From positions 21,097 to 85,096 of the forward strand of contig JAHHQS010000002.1 of NCBI GenBank assembly GCA_020026285.1: a DNA stretch of 64,000 bases, given 5' to 3'. The DNA is from Parabacteroides sp. GTDB lineage: Bacteria; Bacteroidota; Bacteroidia; Bacteroidales; Tannerellaceae. Each line of letters starts with the position of its first letter. The stretch's first letter is position 1. A program made the position numbers and the translations under genes. Under the pieces are notes generated by a model. That model made no database searches and was not told where the DNA came from. It saw nothing but the letters and a program-made list of their open reading frames with translations. Below, piece by piece: positions 26,500 through 35,361 of this stretch.

Positions 26500-26544
26500 G
26501 TTCCTGCTAAAACATTCTCAGTAAATCGAGACTTTAGCAGGAAC
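26500..26544 (-). terminator. Terminator of the OPT transporter gene
   Basis: GTTCCTGCTAAA (26500-26511) pairs with TTTAGCAGGAAC (26533-26544), with a 21-nt loop. On the minus strand it is followed by CTTTTATTAA, as expected for an intrinsic terminator downstream of the OPT gene. A 14-bp palindrome (TATCAGATCTGATA, 26556-26569) lies just after the OPT stop. Confidence 0.75.
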
Positions 26545-26571
26545 CTGTTATGAGTTATCAGATCTGATAGA

Positions 26572-27828
26572 TTATTTATCAGTAGTTTTCTTGGTGTTGA
26601 TTGAACTGTAAGCCAGATAAGCAATCAAGGCCAGATACATTACGATAGCCAATACTTCGGCAGAAGTACTTTCAGCCCATGCTGTATTGTACATATTGAT
26701 GTCGGCGAAACGAAGTCCTGCACTGACAACACCCATCAAAGCACCACCGGCAATGAATCCGGATGAAAGTAATGTTCCTTTTTCCAGACGGGCTGCATTT
26801 AGTTCTTTATCCTTGCTGCGGCTTCCAACATACCAGCTGATAGCACCACCGATCAGAAGAGGTGTATTCAGATCGATAGGAATGAACATACCCAAAGCAA
26901 AAGCTAAAGCTGGAATACCAACGGCATTCAAAACAATAGCCAGTACAGCACCAATCAGATATAAAATCCAGGGAGCACCGGCACCGCTCATTAATGGTTC
27001 AATAACGGCTGCCATGGCATTTGCCTGAGGAGCTGCCAGCTGACCGCTTGTGAAACCGTATGTCTTATTCAGGATAAGAATGACAAATCCTACAGTTGCT
27101 GCTGAAACCAAAGTACCTAAGAACTTCCAGGTTTCCTGTTTGGCTGGAGTGGTTCCTAACCAGTAACCAATTTTCAAGTCGGTGATAAAGCCTCCGGCCA
27201 TTGACAAGGCTGTACAAACAACTCCTCCGATAATCAAAGCGGAAACCATTCCGGCTGTTCCGCTCAATCCGCATGCAACAAGGATGATGGAAGCCAGAAT
27301 CAATGTCATCAAAGTCATTCCGGATACCGGATTTGAACCAACAATGGCAATGGCATTGGCTGCAACGGTTGTAAATAGGAATGCAATAACAGCAACCAAT
27401 AGTAAACCGATGAATGCGTAGAAGTAATTATCTAACAAACCGAATTGGAAGAACAGGAATGTAACAAATAGAGTTGCGATGATTCCGATAGAAATGACTT
27501 TCATGGAAAGATCGCGTTGTGTACGTTTTTCTTTGATCTGGTTGGCGTTCCCTTTATTACCTAGTTCCTTGGCTGCCAGGCCGACTGCACTTTTGATAAT
27601 ACCCCATGATTTGATGATACCGATGGCTCCTGCAGTGGCAATACCGCCGATACCAATATGACGGGCGTATGTTGTAAAAATCTGTTCAGGACTCATGCTT
27701 CCGACGGTGGCAGTGATTGCATCATTTCCGAAAGTAAGAACATCTGCTCCAAAGATGGCAGACATCAAAGGTATGATAACCAGCCATACAAGGAAGGAAC
27801 CGGCGCAGATAATCAATGAATATTTCAA
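26572..27828 (-). pseudogene. OPT-family oligopeptide transporter, C-terminal part (frameshifted)
   Basis: 418 codons of a polytopic membrane protein: about ten helices, including FTTVAANAIAIVGSNPVSGM and GIPALAFALGMFIPIDLNTP, features of the bacterial OPT family that imports oligopeptides or metal chelates. It is read one frame away from the upstream part: adding one T in the coding strand at about 27840 restores GLGYIIGLKYS and a continuous protein of about 667 residues, the normal length. It has no start codon of its own other than TTG. Either a real single-base deletion inactivates the transporter or the base was lost in sequencing. Confidence 0.8.
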
Positions 27829-28574
27829 ACCGATGATGTACCTAAACCTAATACGGCTGCACCAGTGTTGACTTTCATGACGATTTTGGCTTTTTCAGCC
27901 AAGGCTTCTCCGGCACCGATAATCGTTGTACTGATGGTTTCGCTCCACCATCCGAATGTCCCAACGATGAAATCGTAAAGACCACCAATCAATCCGGCAA
28001 TGATTAAAGGCTTTGCCTGATTACCGCCTTTTTCACCAGAGACAAGTACCTGAGTGGTAGCTGTTGCTTCCGGAAATGGATATTTGCCATGCATGGTAGA
28101 TACGAAATATTTACGGAAAGGTATCAGAAGAAGAATACCTAAAATACCACCAAGGAGTGAACTCATGAATACTTCAAAGAAGTTTACGGTAATTTCAGGA
28201 TATTTATCTTGCAGAATATAAAGAGCAGGTAATGTGAAGATGGCTCCGGCAACAATCACGCCACTACTTGCACCAATAGACTGGATAATAACATTTTCTG
28301 CCAATGCGTTTTTACGTTTGAAACCGCTGGATAGCCCTACGGCAATAATAGCGATTGGAATGGCAGCTTCAAAAACCTGTCCAACACGCAGTCCTAAGTA
28401 AGCGGCTGCCGCACTGAATATAACAGCCATTACCAATCCCCAGAAGACAGACCAGGGGGTAACTTCCCGGTACTCTTTGTCTGGATGCATCAGCGGCTTG
28501 TATTCTTCACCTTCTTTCAACTCGCGGAACGCATTTTCAGCCAATCCGCTCATTTGTTCTTTCTTCTCTTCCAT
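27825..28574 (-). pseudogene. OPT-family oligopeptide transporter, N-terminal part (frameshifted)
   Basis: 249 codons from a good ATG. A cytosolic start (EEKKEQMSGLAENAFRELKE) leads to EYREVTPWSVFWGLVMAVIF, the canonical OPT entry into the first helix, then GLRVGQVFEAAIPIAI and FPEATATTQVLVSGEKGG. The frame runs to GAAVLGLG and then reads TSSV and a stop where YIIG is expected, because one base is missing. A typical promoter lies upstream (28631-28660). Without the second half it cannot form the transporter. Confidence 0.8.
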
Positions 28575-28630
28575 TTCTTTTGATAGTGTTTTTATAAGGT
28601 TGATTTAGAAAATTATTTATTGAATAGATG

Positions 28631-28660
28631 CAAAAGTATGTTTTATTTTCCAAATGACAA
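28631..28660 (-). promoter_or_regulatory. Promoter of the OPT transporter gene
   Basis: On the minus strand, TTG (28660-28658) and TACTTTTG (28638-28631) are spaced by 19 bp and fit the Bacteroidetes -33/-7 consensus. They lie 57-86 nt before the OPT start codon. Confidence 0.6.
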
Positions 28661-28714
28661 ATAATCAATTGTATCATAAATGAGAAATGCAGTTTATTTA
28701 AAGAAAGATTTTAT

Positions 28715-28722
28715 TACTTTTG
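28715..28722 (+). promoter_or_regulatory. Promoter -7 element of the TPR protein gene
   Basis: TACTTTTG fits TAnnTTTG and lies 48 nt before the ATG at 28771. A good -33 TTG is not visible. Confidence 0.45.
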
Positions 28723-28770
28723 TTCCCAATTAAATGAATGCAGACATCGTTAAAGAAATAGATAATACAG

Positions 28771-30918
28771 ATGAAGAAGTTGATATTTTTGCTTATGTTC
28801 CAGTTGTGTTCTCTTGCAATGTGGGCACAGGTGAATACTGATCGTGTGATGGCGATTGGTCGTAATGCTTTGTATTTTGAGGATTATGTACTTTCTATCC
28901 AATATTTCAACCAGGTGATTCGATCAAAACCCTGGTTGGCAGAACCCTATTTTTTCAGAGCTGTGGCTAAAATAAGTCTGGATGATTTCCAGGGTGCAGA
29001 AGATGACTGTACTGCTTGTCTGGAAAGGAATCCTTTCCTGGCTCAGGCCTATTATGCTCGTGGTATTGCTCGGCAAAGTATGGAAAAATTCGATCTGGCG
29101 ATTGCCGATTATGAAAAAGGACTTGAATTCAAACGGGAAGATCGACAGATGATGGTGAACGAAGCAGTGGCTTATATCCAGAAAAAAGATTATGACGGCG
29201 CTGAAAAGGTTTTTGAACGTTTGATGGCGGCACATCCCCGGTATGCTATGAACTACATTTCCCGTGGAGCCATGTATATTGAGAAAGGAGATACTGTGAA
29301 AGCTTTGGCTGATTATGACAAGGCTATTGAACTGGATCCGTATTATGCCCAGGCTTATGGGAACCGTGCACTGATTTATTATCAGCAGAAGAAACTGGAT
29401 AAGGCATTAGCCGATCTGGATGAGGCTATTTATCTGGATCCTCGTCAGGATGGTTATTATATCAATAGAGGTCTGGTTCGCTATCAGAAAAATAATCTGA
29501 AAGGTGCGATGGCCGATTATGATCAGGTAATCAATATGGATAAGGAAAATCTGATAGCTCGTTTCAACAGAGGTCTGCTTCGTTTCCAGGTGGGGGATAA
29601 CAACCGTGCTATTGAAGATTTCGATGTGGTGATTGCTTTGGAACCGGAAAATTACATGGCTTATTATAACCGGGCTTTGCTGCGATACGAAACAGGCGAT
29701 TATATGGGATCGGTGGAGGATTTCGACCGGGTTCTTAGTGAATATCCTGATTTCCTTCCAGGTTATTACAGCCGTGCGGAGTCTAAAAAGAAAATGCATG
29801 ATATAGCTGGTGCCGACCGGGATGTCTGGACTGCCTTTAAGAAAGAGGAGCAGATGAAGAAAGATCGTGCGGCAGGTAAAACAATTGCTTCCTCTTCCAA
29901 AACGACTTCTTCTGCTGGCTCATCATCAGCTAATGGCGGACAGAATTCTTCAAGTAAAGGACAGAACTCTTCAAACAATACGCGTGAACAATCAGACAAG
30001 ACAATTGAAAAGTTCAATCGTCTGGTGGTTTATGATAAGGAGGATGAGAGAAAGAATAAATTCAACAGTAATGTTCGTGGACGTGTTCAAGATAGAAATG
30101 TACGTGTCGATTTGGAATCTCAGTTTGTTTTGACATTCTATGAAAAGCCGGATCCTGTCAAGAAACAGCTTTATTACAGTCGTCAGATAGAAGACTTCAA
30201 CCAGAAGATGTTGTTGAAGATGAAATTGCAGATTACCAATGAAGAAGCGGCGTTGACCGAAGATCAGATTGCTCAGCACTTTGCCTCTATCGATGATTAT
30301 TCAGAAAAGATTGCACAAAATCCATCGGATGAGATCGCATATTTAGGTCGTGCTATTGATTATATGCTGGTTCAGGATTTCAATGCGGCAATCAAGGATT
30401 ATACGAAAGTTCTTGAAATAAATCCGAAATCGATGATAGCCTTCTTCAATCGTGCGGTAGTAAGATACAAGCAATTGCAATATTCGGATTCAAACAAAGA
30501 GGCTGAACTGATGGATATCCGTTCAGATATGACAATGGATTTCAGAGTAGGGGGAAGAAAAACTCCGGCTGTTGCTCCGACGAAAGATGCAATTTCAACT
30601 ATTAAGGAAAAGAAACGTGCCTATCAGCATGAACAGATAACAAGGGATTATGATATGGCCGTTAAGTTATCTCCTGATTTTGTCTATTCCTATTTCAATA
30701 GAGGAAACTTGCGTTGCGCTTTGCGTGATTATCGGGTGGCAATAGAAGACTATTCGGAAGCAATTAAAAGAAGTCCGGATTTTGCCGAAGCTTATTTCAA
30801 CAGAGGATTGGCTTATTTGTCATTGGGCGAGAATAAAAAAGGTATAGCCGATTTAAGCAAAGCAGGAGAATTAGGTATAATTAATGCGTATAGTATTATT
30901 AAGCGAATGATGCAGTAA
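28771..30918 (+). CDS. TPR-repeat protein, exported
   Basis: A 715-residue protein with a Sec signal (MKKLIFLLMFQLCSLAMWA) and many tetratricopeptide repeats. About nine run from residue 25 to 355 (for example KALADYDKAIELDPYYAQAY and KALADLDEAIYLDPRQDGYY), and about four more lie after residue 500. A Ser/Asn/Gly-rich linker (about 367-405) splits the two TPR blocks. TPR arrays are protein-binding scaffolds; the partner is unknown. It is divergent from the OPT gene and is followed by the pfp gene, which has its own promoter. Similar periplasmic TPR proteins are common in Bacteroidales without assigned function. Confidence 0.8.
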   Translation: MKKLIFLLMFQLCSLAMWAQVNTDRVMAIGRNALYFEDYVLSIQYFNQVIRSKPWLAEPYFFRAVAKISLDDFQGAEDDCTACLERNPFLAQAYYARGIARQSMEKFDLAIADYEKGLEFKREDRQMMVNEAVAYIQKKDYDGAEKVFERLMAAHPRYAMNYISRGAMYIEKGDTVKALADYDKAIELDPYYAQAYGNRALIYYQQKKLDKALADLDEAIYLDPRQDGYYINRGLVRYQKNNLKGAMADYDQVINMDKENLIARFNRGLLRFQVGDNNRAIEDFDVVIALEPENYMAYYNRALLRYETGDYMGSVEDFDRVLSEYPDFLPGYYSRAESKKKMHDIAGADRDVWTAFKKEEQMKKDRAAGKTIASSSKTTSSAGSSSANGGQNSSSKGQNSSNNTREQSDKTIEKFNRLVVYDKEDERKNKFNSNVRGRVQDRNVRVDLESQFVLTFYEKPDPVKKQLYYSRQIEDFNQKMLLKMKLQITNEEAALTEDQIAQHFASIDDYSEKIAQNPSDEIAYLGRAIDYMLVQDFNAAIKDYTKVLEINPKSMIAFFNRAVVRYKQLQYSDSNKEAELMDIRSDMTMDFRVGGRKTPAVAPTKDAISTIKEKKRAYQHEQITRDYDMAVKLSPDFVYSYFNRGNLRCALRDYRVAIEDYSEAIKRSPDFAEAYFNRGLAYLSLGENKKGIADLSKAGELGIINAYSIIKRMMQ

Positions 30919-30980
30919 GAATTGTGTTGCAGAATCGTTTTTATATCAGTCTCGAATTCTAAAAATTACATAAGGAGCAT

Positions 30981-31009
30981 TTGTCTTACAAGAAATAATG
31001 TTATCTTTG
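30981..31009 (+). promoter_or_regulatory. Promoter of the PPi-phosphofructokinase gene
   Basis: TTG (30981-30983) and TATCTTTG (31002-31009) with 18 bp between them fit the Bacteroidetes consensus. It lies 38 nt before the ATG. Confidence 0.7.
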
Positions 31010-31046
31010 CGATACTTTTAAAAGTAAACTGTAAATCAAATAAAAA

Positions 31047-32693
31047 ATGGTAAAAAGTGCATTACAAATTGCAAGAGCAGCTTACCAGCCAAAAGTGCCT
31101 GCTGCTTTGAAGTCTGCAGTTAAAGCTGTAGATGGTGAATATACACAGTCAGTTGCTGATCAGGATGAGATCAAGAAATTGTTCCCGAATACTTACGGTA
31201 TGCCGGTTGTAACTTTCGAAAAATCTAACGAAGCTAAAGAATTCCCTGCAATGAACGTTGGTGTTATTTTGTCAGGTGGTCAGGCTCCTGGTGGTCACAA
31301 TGTGATTGCTGGTTTATTCGACGGAATCAAAGCACACAACGCAGCATCTCGTTTGTATGGATTCATCCTTGGTCCTGGTGGTTTGATCGATCACAAATAT
31401 ATGGAATTGACATCTGATATTATCGATGAATATCGTAATACTGGTGGTTTCGATATGATTGGTTCTGGTCGTACAAAACTGGAAACAAAAGAACAGTTCG
31501 ATAAGGGCTTGCAGATCATTAACGAATTAAATATCAAGGCTCTTGTCATTATTGGTGGTGATGACTCAAATACGAATGCTTGTGTATTAGCTGAATATTA
31601 CAAAGCTATCGGTGCAGGTGTTCAGGTTATTGGTTGTCCTAAGACTATCGATGGTGACTTGAAGAACGCTCAGATTGAAACTTCTTTCGGTTTCGATACT
31701 GCTTGTAAAGTTTATTCAGAAGTTATCGGTAACATCCAGCGTGACTGTAACTCTGCTCAGAAATACTGGCACTTCATCAAATTGATGGGTCGTTCAGCTT
31801 CTCATATCGCTTTGGAATGTGCTTTGCAGACTCAGCCAAACATTTGTATCGTTTCTGAAGAAGTAGAAGCTAAAGATATGTCTTTGGACGATATCGTTAC
31901 TTATATCGCTAACATAGTTGCCAAACGTGCAGCTGAAGGTCATAACTTCGGTACTGTTCTGATTCCGGAAGGTCTGATCGAATTCGTTCCTGCAATGAAA
32001 CGTTTGATCGCTGAATTGAACGACTTCCTGGCTAAACACGATGCTGAATTCAAGATGATCAAGAAGAGCGAACAGCGTGCTTATATCATCAGCAAGCTGA
32101 CTAAAGAAAATTCTGATTTATATGCTTCTCTTCCAGAAGGCGTTGCTCGTCAGTTGTCTTTGGATCGTGACCCTCACGGAAACGTTCAGGTTTCATTGAT
32201 CGAAACTGAAAAATTGTTATCAGAAATGGTTGGTAACAAATTAGCTGAATGGAAAGCTGCTGGCAAATATAATGGCAAGTTCGCTGCACAGCACCACTTC
32301 TTCGGTTACGAAGGTCGTTGCGCTGCTCCATCTAACTACGATGCTGACTATTGCTATTCATTAGGTTATACAGCTTCTTGCTTGATCGCTTCAGGTAAGA
32401 CTGGTTATATGTCTTCTGTACGTAATACAACAGCTCCAGCTGATCAATGGATTGCAGGTGGTATTCCTATCACAATGATGATGAATATGGAACGTCGTCA
32501 CGGTGAAATGAAACCAGTTATCCAGAAAGCTTTGGTTGAATTGGATGGTGCTCCTTTCAAAACATTCGCTTCTAAACGTGATGAATGGGCTTTGAATACT
32601 TGCTATGTTTATCCAGGTCCTATCCAGTACTTCGGCCCTTCTGAAGTTTGTGACCAGCCAACCAAGACTTTGCAGTTGGAACAGGGTAAATAA
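31047..32693 (+). CDS. pfp: Diphosphate--fructose-6-phosphate 1-phosphotransferase (PPi-PFK)
   Basis: A 548-residue, long-type (clade II) PPi-dependent phosphofructokinase that reversibly phosphorylates fructose-6-phosphate with pyrophosphate in glycolysis. Seen: the phosphoryl-donor loop ILSGGQAPGGHN (74-85), GGDDSNTNA (170-178; the second Asp in GGDD is the residue that favours PPi over ATP), the catalytic PKTIDGDL (198-205), and the MGRSASHIALECAL region. It has a good promoter and a strong terminator, so it is monocistronic. Codon use is strongly biased to a few codons, in line with a highly expressed glycolytic gene. Confidence 0.95.
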   Translation: MVKSALQIARAAYQPKVPAALKSAVKAVDGEYTQSVADQDEIKKLFPNTYGMPVVTFEKSNEAKEFPAMNVGVILSGGQAPGGHNVIAGLFDGIKAHNAASRLYGFILGPGGLIDHKYMELTSDIIDEYRNTGGFDMIGSGRTKLETKEQFDKGLQIINELNIKALVIIGGDDSNTNACVLAEYYKAIGAGVQVIGCPKTIDGDLKNAQIETSFGFDTACKVYSEVIGNIQRDCNSAQKYWHFIKLMGRSASHIALECALQTQPNICIVSEEVEAKDMSLDDIVTYIANIVAKRAAEGHNFGTVLIPEGLIEFVPAMKRLIAELNDFLAKHDAEFKMIKKSEQRAYIISKLTKENSDLYASLPEGVARQLSLDRDPHGNVQVSLIETEKLLSEMVGNKLAEWKAAGKYNGKFAAQHHFFGYEGRCAAPSNYDADYCYSLGYTASCLIASGKTGYMSSVRNTTAPADQWIAGGIPITMMMNMERRHGEMKPVIQKALVELDGAPFKTFASKRDEWALNTCYVYPGPIQYFGPSEVCDQPTKTLQLEQGK

Positions 32694-32726
32694 TTTTGCT
32701 ATAAATTATTAGCTATTTTATATAGA

Positions 32727-32765
32727 GGTCATTTAACAGGTTTGACTTGTTAAATGGCCTTTTTT
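32727..32765 (+). terminator. Intrinsic terminator of pfp
   Basis: GGTCATTTAACA (32727-32738) pairs with TGTTAAATGGCC (32748-32759) with one G-U pair, followed by TTTTTT. Confidence 0.85.
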
Positions 32766-32836
32766 ATTGTCGAACGGTTCCTTTGTCTGGTTGAAATAAT
32801 TATTGGACTTGGAACGTGAATTGATATAAAATTCTT

Positions 32837-32844
32837 TATCTTTG
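32837..32844 (+). promoter_or_regulatory. Promoter -7 element of the 6-phosphogluconolactonase gene
   Basis: TATCTTTG fits TAnnTTTG, 28 nt before the ATG at 32873. TTG triplets occur upstream at 32809 and 32821, neither at the ideal spacing. Confidence 0.5.
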
Positions 32845-32872
32845 AAATCGTTGAAGAATAAATCGTATAACA

Positions 32873-34006
32873 ATGAATAAGATTATGAAGAATCAGAAGT
32901 TTTTCTGGGTACTGTGCCTGTTTTGTAATTTGCAGTGGATCTTTGCACAAGGTAGTCAGACGAATGATCTGTTATTGATTGGTAGCTATGCTCCGTCTGA
33001 TGTGGAAGGTGTCGCTTTGTATCAGTTGAATCAGGAAACAGCGGAGGTGAAAAGAATTAGTGGTTTGAAAGGTATTCTGAATCCTTCTTATTTAATGCCT
33101 CGAGCTGAAAAAGGAGTGGTTTATGTGGTCGGTGAAGGCGATGCCGTGAATAATTCAACCGTTCATACTGTGGCATTAGACCCTAAAAGCGGAAAGATGG
33201 AATTGTTAGATTCATTTGATACCAAAGGTGCTTCTCCCTGTCATGTCCGAATTTCACCCGAAGGGAAACATATTATAACAGCGAATTATACTTCCGGAAG
33301 TCTGTCTGTCTTCTCATTAGATGAGAAGGGGCATATTGCAAACAGAGAACAGGTATTGCAATTTCCGGGAAAAGGAATCAATAAGGCTCGTCAGGAAAGA
33401 GCTCATTTGCATTTTTCGTTTTTTTCTCCTGATGGAAAGTATATGTTAGCCGATGATTTGGGAACAGATAAAGTGTATGCATTCCCTGTCAATGCCAAGA
33501 AATCTCTAGTGGATATGAATAAACGTATCGAAAACAAGGTGACTCCGGGTTCCGGACCCCGTCATTTCTGTTTTCATCCGAATGGGAAATGGGGATATCT
33601 GATAAATGAGTTGTCTGGTGCGGTCATGTTCTTCCATTATAATGAAGGAAAATTGGAAATGATTCAATCTATTCAGGCTGATAAAACAGGGGCCGAAGGA
33701 AGTGCTGATATTCATTTGTCGCCAGACGGACGTTTCCTTTATTCTTCCAATCGTTTGCAGAATGATGGAATTGCCATTTTTGCCGTTTCTCAGACAGATG
33801 GCAAATTGACAAAGGTCGCTTATCAGTTGACGGGCAGACATCCGCGAAACTTTATGATTACAAAGAATGGAAAATACATGTTTGTTGCCTGCCGTGATGA
33901 AAATGAAGTTCAAATTTTCACACGTAATCAGGAAAACGGAAAGCTGACCGATACCGGCCGGAGAATAAAGATGGCTAAGCCTGTTTGTGTGCGTATTTAT
34001 GAATAA
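32873..34006 (+). CDS. pgl: Lactonase family protein (6-phosphogluconolactonase type)
   Basis: A 377-residue seven-bladed beta-propeller of the YbhE/Pgl lactonase family, which hydrolyses 6-phosphogluconolactone in the pentose phosphate pathway. Seen: propeller repeats such as GASPCHVRISPEGKHIITAN and SGPRHFCFHPNGKWGYLINE, and the C-terminal RHPRNFMITKNGKYMFVACR. A clear signal peptide (FFWVLCLFCNLQWIFAQ) means the protein is exported, which does not fit a cytosolic pathway enzyme. The natural substrate may therefore be another lactone; the gene name reflects family only. Confidence 0.75.
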   Translation: MNKIMKNQKFFWVLCLFCNLQWIFAQGSQTNDLLLIGSYAPSDVEGVALYQLNQETAEVKRISGLKGILNPSYLMPRAEKGVVYVVGEGDAVNNSTVHTVALDPKSGKMELLDSFDTKGASPCHVRISPEGKHIITANYTSGSLSVFSLDEKGHIANREQVLQFPGKGINKARQERAHLHFSFFSPDGKYMLADDLGTDKVYAFPVNAKKSLVDMNKRIENKVTPGSGPRHFCFHPNGKWGYLINELSGAVMFFHYNEGKLEMIQSIQADKTGAEGSADIHLSPDGRFLYSSNRLQNDGIAIFAVSQTDGKLTKVAYQLTGRHPRNFMITKNGKYMFVACRDENEVQIFTRNQENGKLTDTGRRIKMAKPVCVRIYE

Positions 34007-34046
34007 CAGGTTCCTTTAGTTTCCTGATTGGAACAGCCTGACAGTA

Positions 34047-34120
34047 AAGCCTTGGTAACTGGAAACTGATTCATCTTCCATGAGTGAAGAAATCCAGATT
34101 GTTTCCAGTTGCCAAGGCTT
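34047..34120. terminator. 20-bp hairpin between convergent pgl and xusC-like gene
   Basis: AAGCCTTGGTAACTGGAAAC (34047-34066) pairs with GTTTCCAGTTGCCAAGGCTT (34101-34120) at 19 of 20 positions (the other is G-U), with a 34-nt loop that holds a smaller CTTC/GAAG stem. It lies between convergent stops and probably terminates both. Confidence 0.7.
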
Positions 34121-34182
34121 GATTTATTATGTGGCATCAGGTTTGAAACCACGTTGCAGCTTCAAGTATATGACGTGTTTGA

Positions 34183-35277
34183 TTATTTCTTTTTTGCCAT
34201 CTTTTTCTTTATCCAGAAGTAATAACCTGTTATGGCAAACGAAACTCCCAGGAGACAAGTGATACAGGTTAATATACGAGTTATGATACCTCCCCATTTA
34301 CCTGAATGAACAGCCCATACCCATCCCCGAAGTTTGCTGTATTCAGATTCGTTTTTATAAAGTATTTCTTTTGTGATATTTCCGTTCTCTCCATCAAACA
34401 GGAATTTGTCACTTGCCATGATATTTCCATACTTGTTTAAAGAAACGGAAGCGTTTTGGTTTTGTATTGTGATAGTATTATACGATGTATAACGTTCTTT
34501 CATATTGGATAGAACTTTGTCCCATTGAGCATAATCGATAGCTTCATCAGAATGATTGTTGTTTCTGTAGTGATGACTGCTCTGCGAGTTCTTGTTATAC
34601 GCTCCTCCAAGCATTGAATAAAAAGAAGAACGATACCAACTGAAAGACCAGGTAAGTCCGGTCAGGACCATAGCCAATAGGAAAATAGAAGCGTAGAAAC
34701 CTCCGGCAACATGAAGATCATACCAGAAACGGAAACTTCCGGCATTCGTTTTGATTTTTAAATGTCTTTTTAATGATTTTCTGTTTTTAGGAAACCAGAT
34801 AAATAAACCGGAAAGGATGATGAAGGCAAATCCGATGGTCGAGTAGCCTACAATCATTTTTCCCCAGGGCGTGTCTTCGCCGCGTTTGTAGGAATGTAAT
34901 AGGAAACGATGGAGACGGATTGTTTTATAGAAGAACTCACTTCTTCCGTCAGTGCCTGTAATATCGCCGGTATATGGGTTTATAAGCAGATTTTTGCCTT
35001 TATCAACATATAATTTGTAAGTACGTTTCGGTGATTCGAAAATTCTGAACCCGGTAACTTTTACAGAGTCAGGCAGGTTCTCCTGAGCCTTTATTGTCAG
35101 TTGCGAAAGAGTCAGTTTTTCATCCTTCACTTCTTCTACAAAATAGCGTTCAGGATAATATAATTCCATTAACTCCTCTTCAAAAACCAGAACGGCTCCA
35201 GTCAAACAGATGATGGCGATAATAATTCCGAAAGGAATAGATAACCACAGATGCGCTTTTATGAAAAAATTCCTCAT
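34183..35277 (-). CDS. xusC: PepSY-associated inner-membrane protein (XusC-like)
   Basis: A 364-residue membrane protein. It has an N-terminal helix (HLWLSIPFGIIIAIICLTGA), a periplasmic PepSY domain (KRTYKLYVDKGKNLLINPYTG), the central MIVGYSTIGFAFIILSGLFI and YDLHVAGGFYASIFLLAMVL helices with histidines, and a last helix pair with HSGKWGGIITRILTC. In B. thetaiotaomicron the order TonB receptor, DUF4374 lipoprotein, PepSY protein is XusABC, used to take iron from foreign siderophores; this member probably reduces or moves the iron across the inner membrane. The ATG at 35277 is chosen because the longer start (35331) falls inside the hairpin at 35305-35341. Confidence 0.75.
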   Translation of the reverse strand: MRNFFIKAHLWLSIPFGIIIAIICLTGAVLVFEEELMELYYPERYFVEEVKDEKLTLSQLTIKAQENLPDSVKVTGFRIFESPKRTYKLYVDKGKNLLINPYTGDITGTDGRSEFFYKTIRLHRFLLHSYKRGEDTPWGKMIVGYSTIGFAFIILSGLFIWFPKNRKSLKRHLKIKTNAGSFRFWYDLHVAGGFYASIFLLAMVLTGLTWSFSWYRSSFYSMLGGAYNKNSQSSHHYRNNNHSDEAIDYAQWDKVLSNMKERYTSYNTITIQNQNASVSLNKYGNIMASDKFLFDGENGNITKEILYKNESEYSKLRGWVWAVHSGKWGGIITRILTCITCLLGVSFAITGYYFWIKKKMAKKK

Positions 35278-35304
35278 TTGTCTTAGTTGTTTTCTGAAAC
35301 AGAT

Positions 35305-35341
35305 AAAAGAGGATATGGCATGTTGAGTCATATCCTCTTTT
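35305..35341 (-). terminator. Hairpin between the xusB-like and xusC-like genes
   Basis: AAAAGAGGATATG (35305-35317) pairs perfectly with CATATCCTCTTTT (35329-35341), loop 11 nt. On the minus strand it ends in a short T run. It sits inside the operon, so it may lower expression of the membrane gene relative to the receptor and lipoprotein. Confidence 0.65.
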
Positions 35342-35361
35342 ATTAGAAAGTCGTTTTTGTC

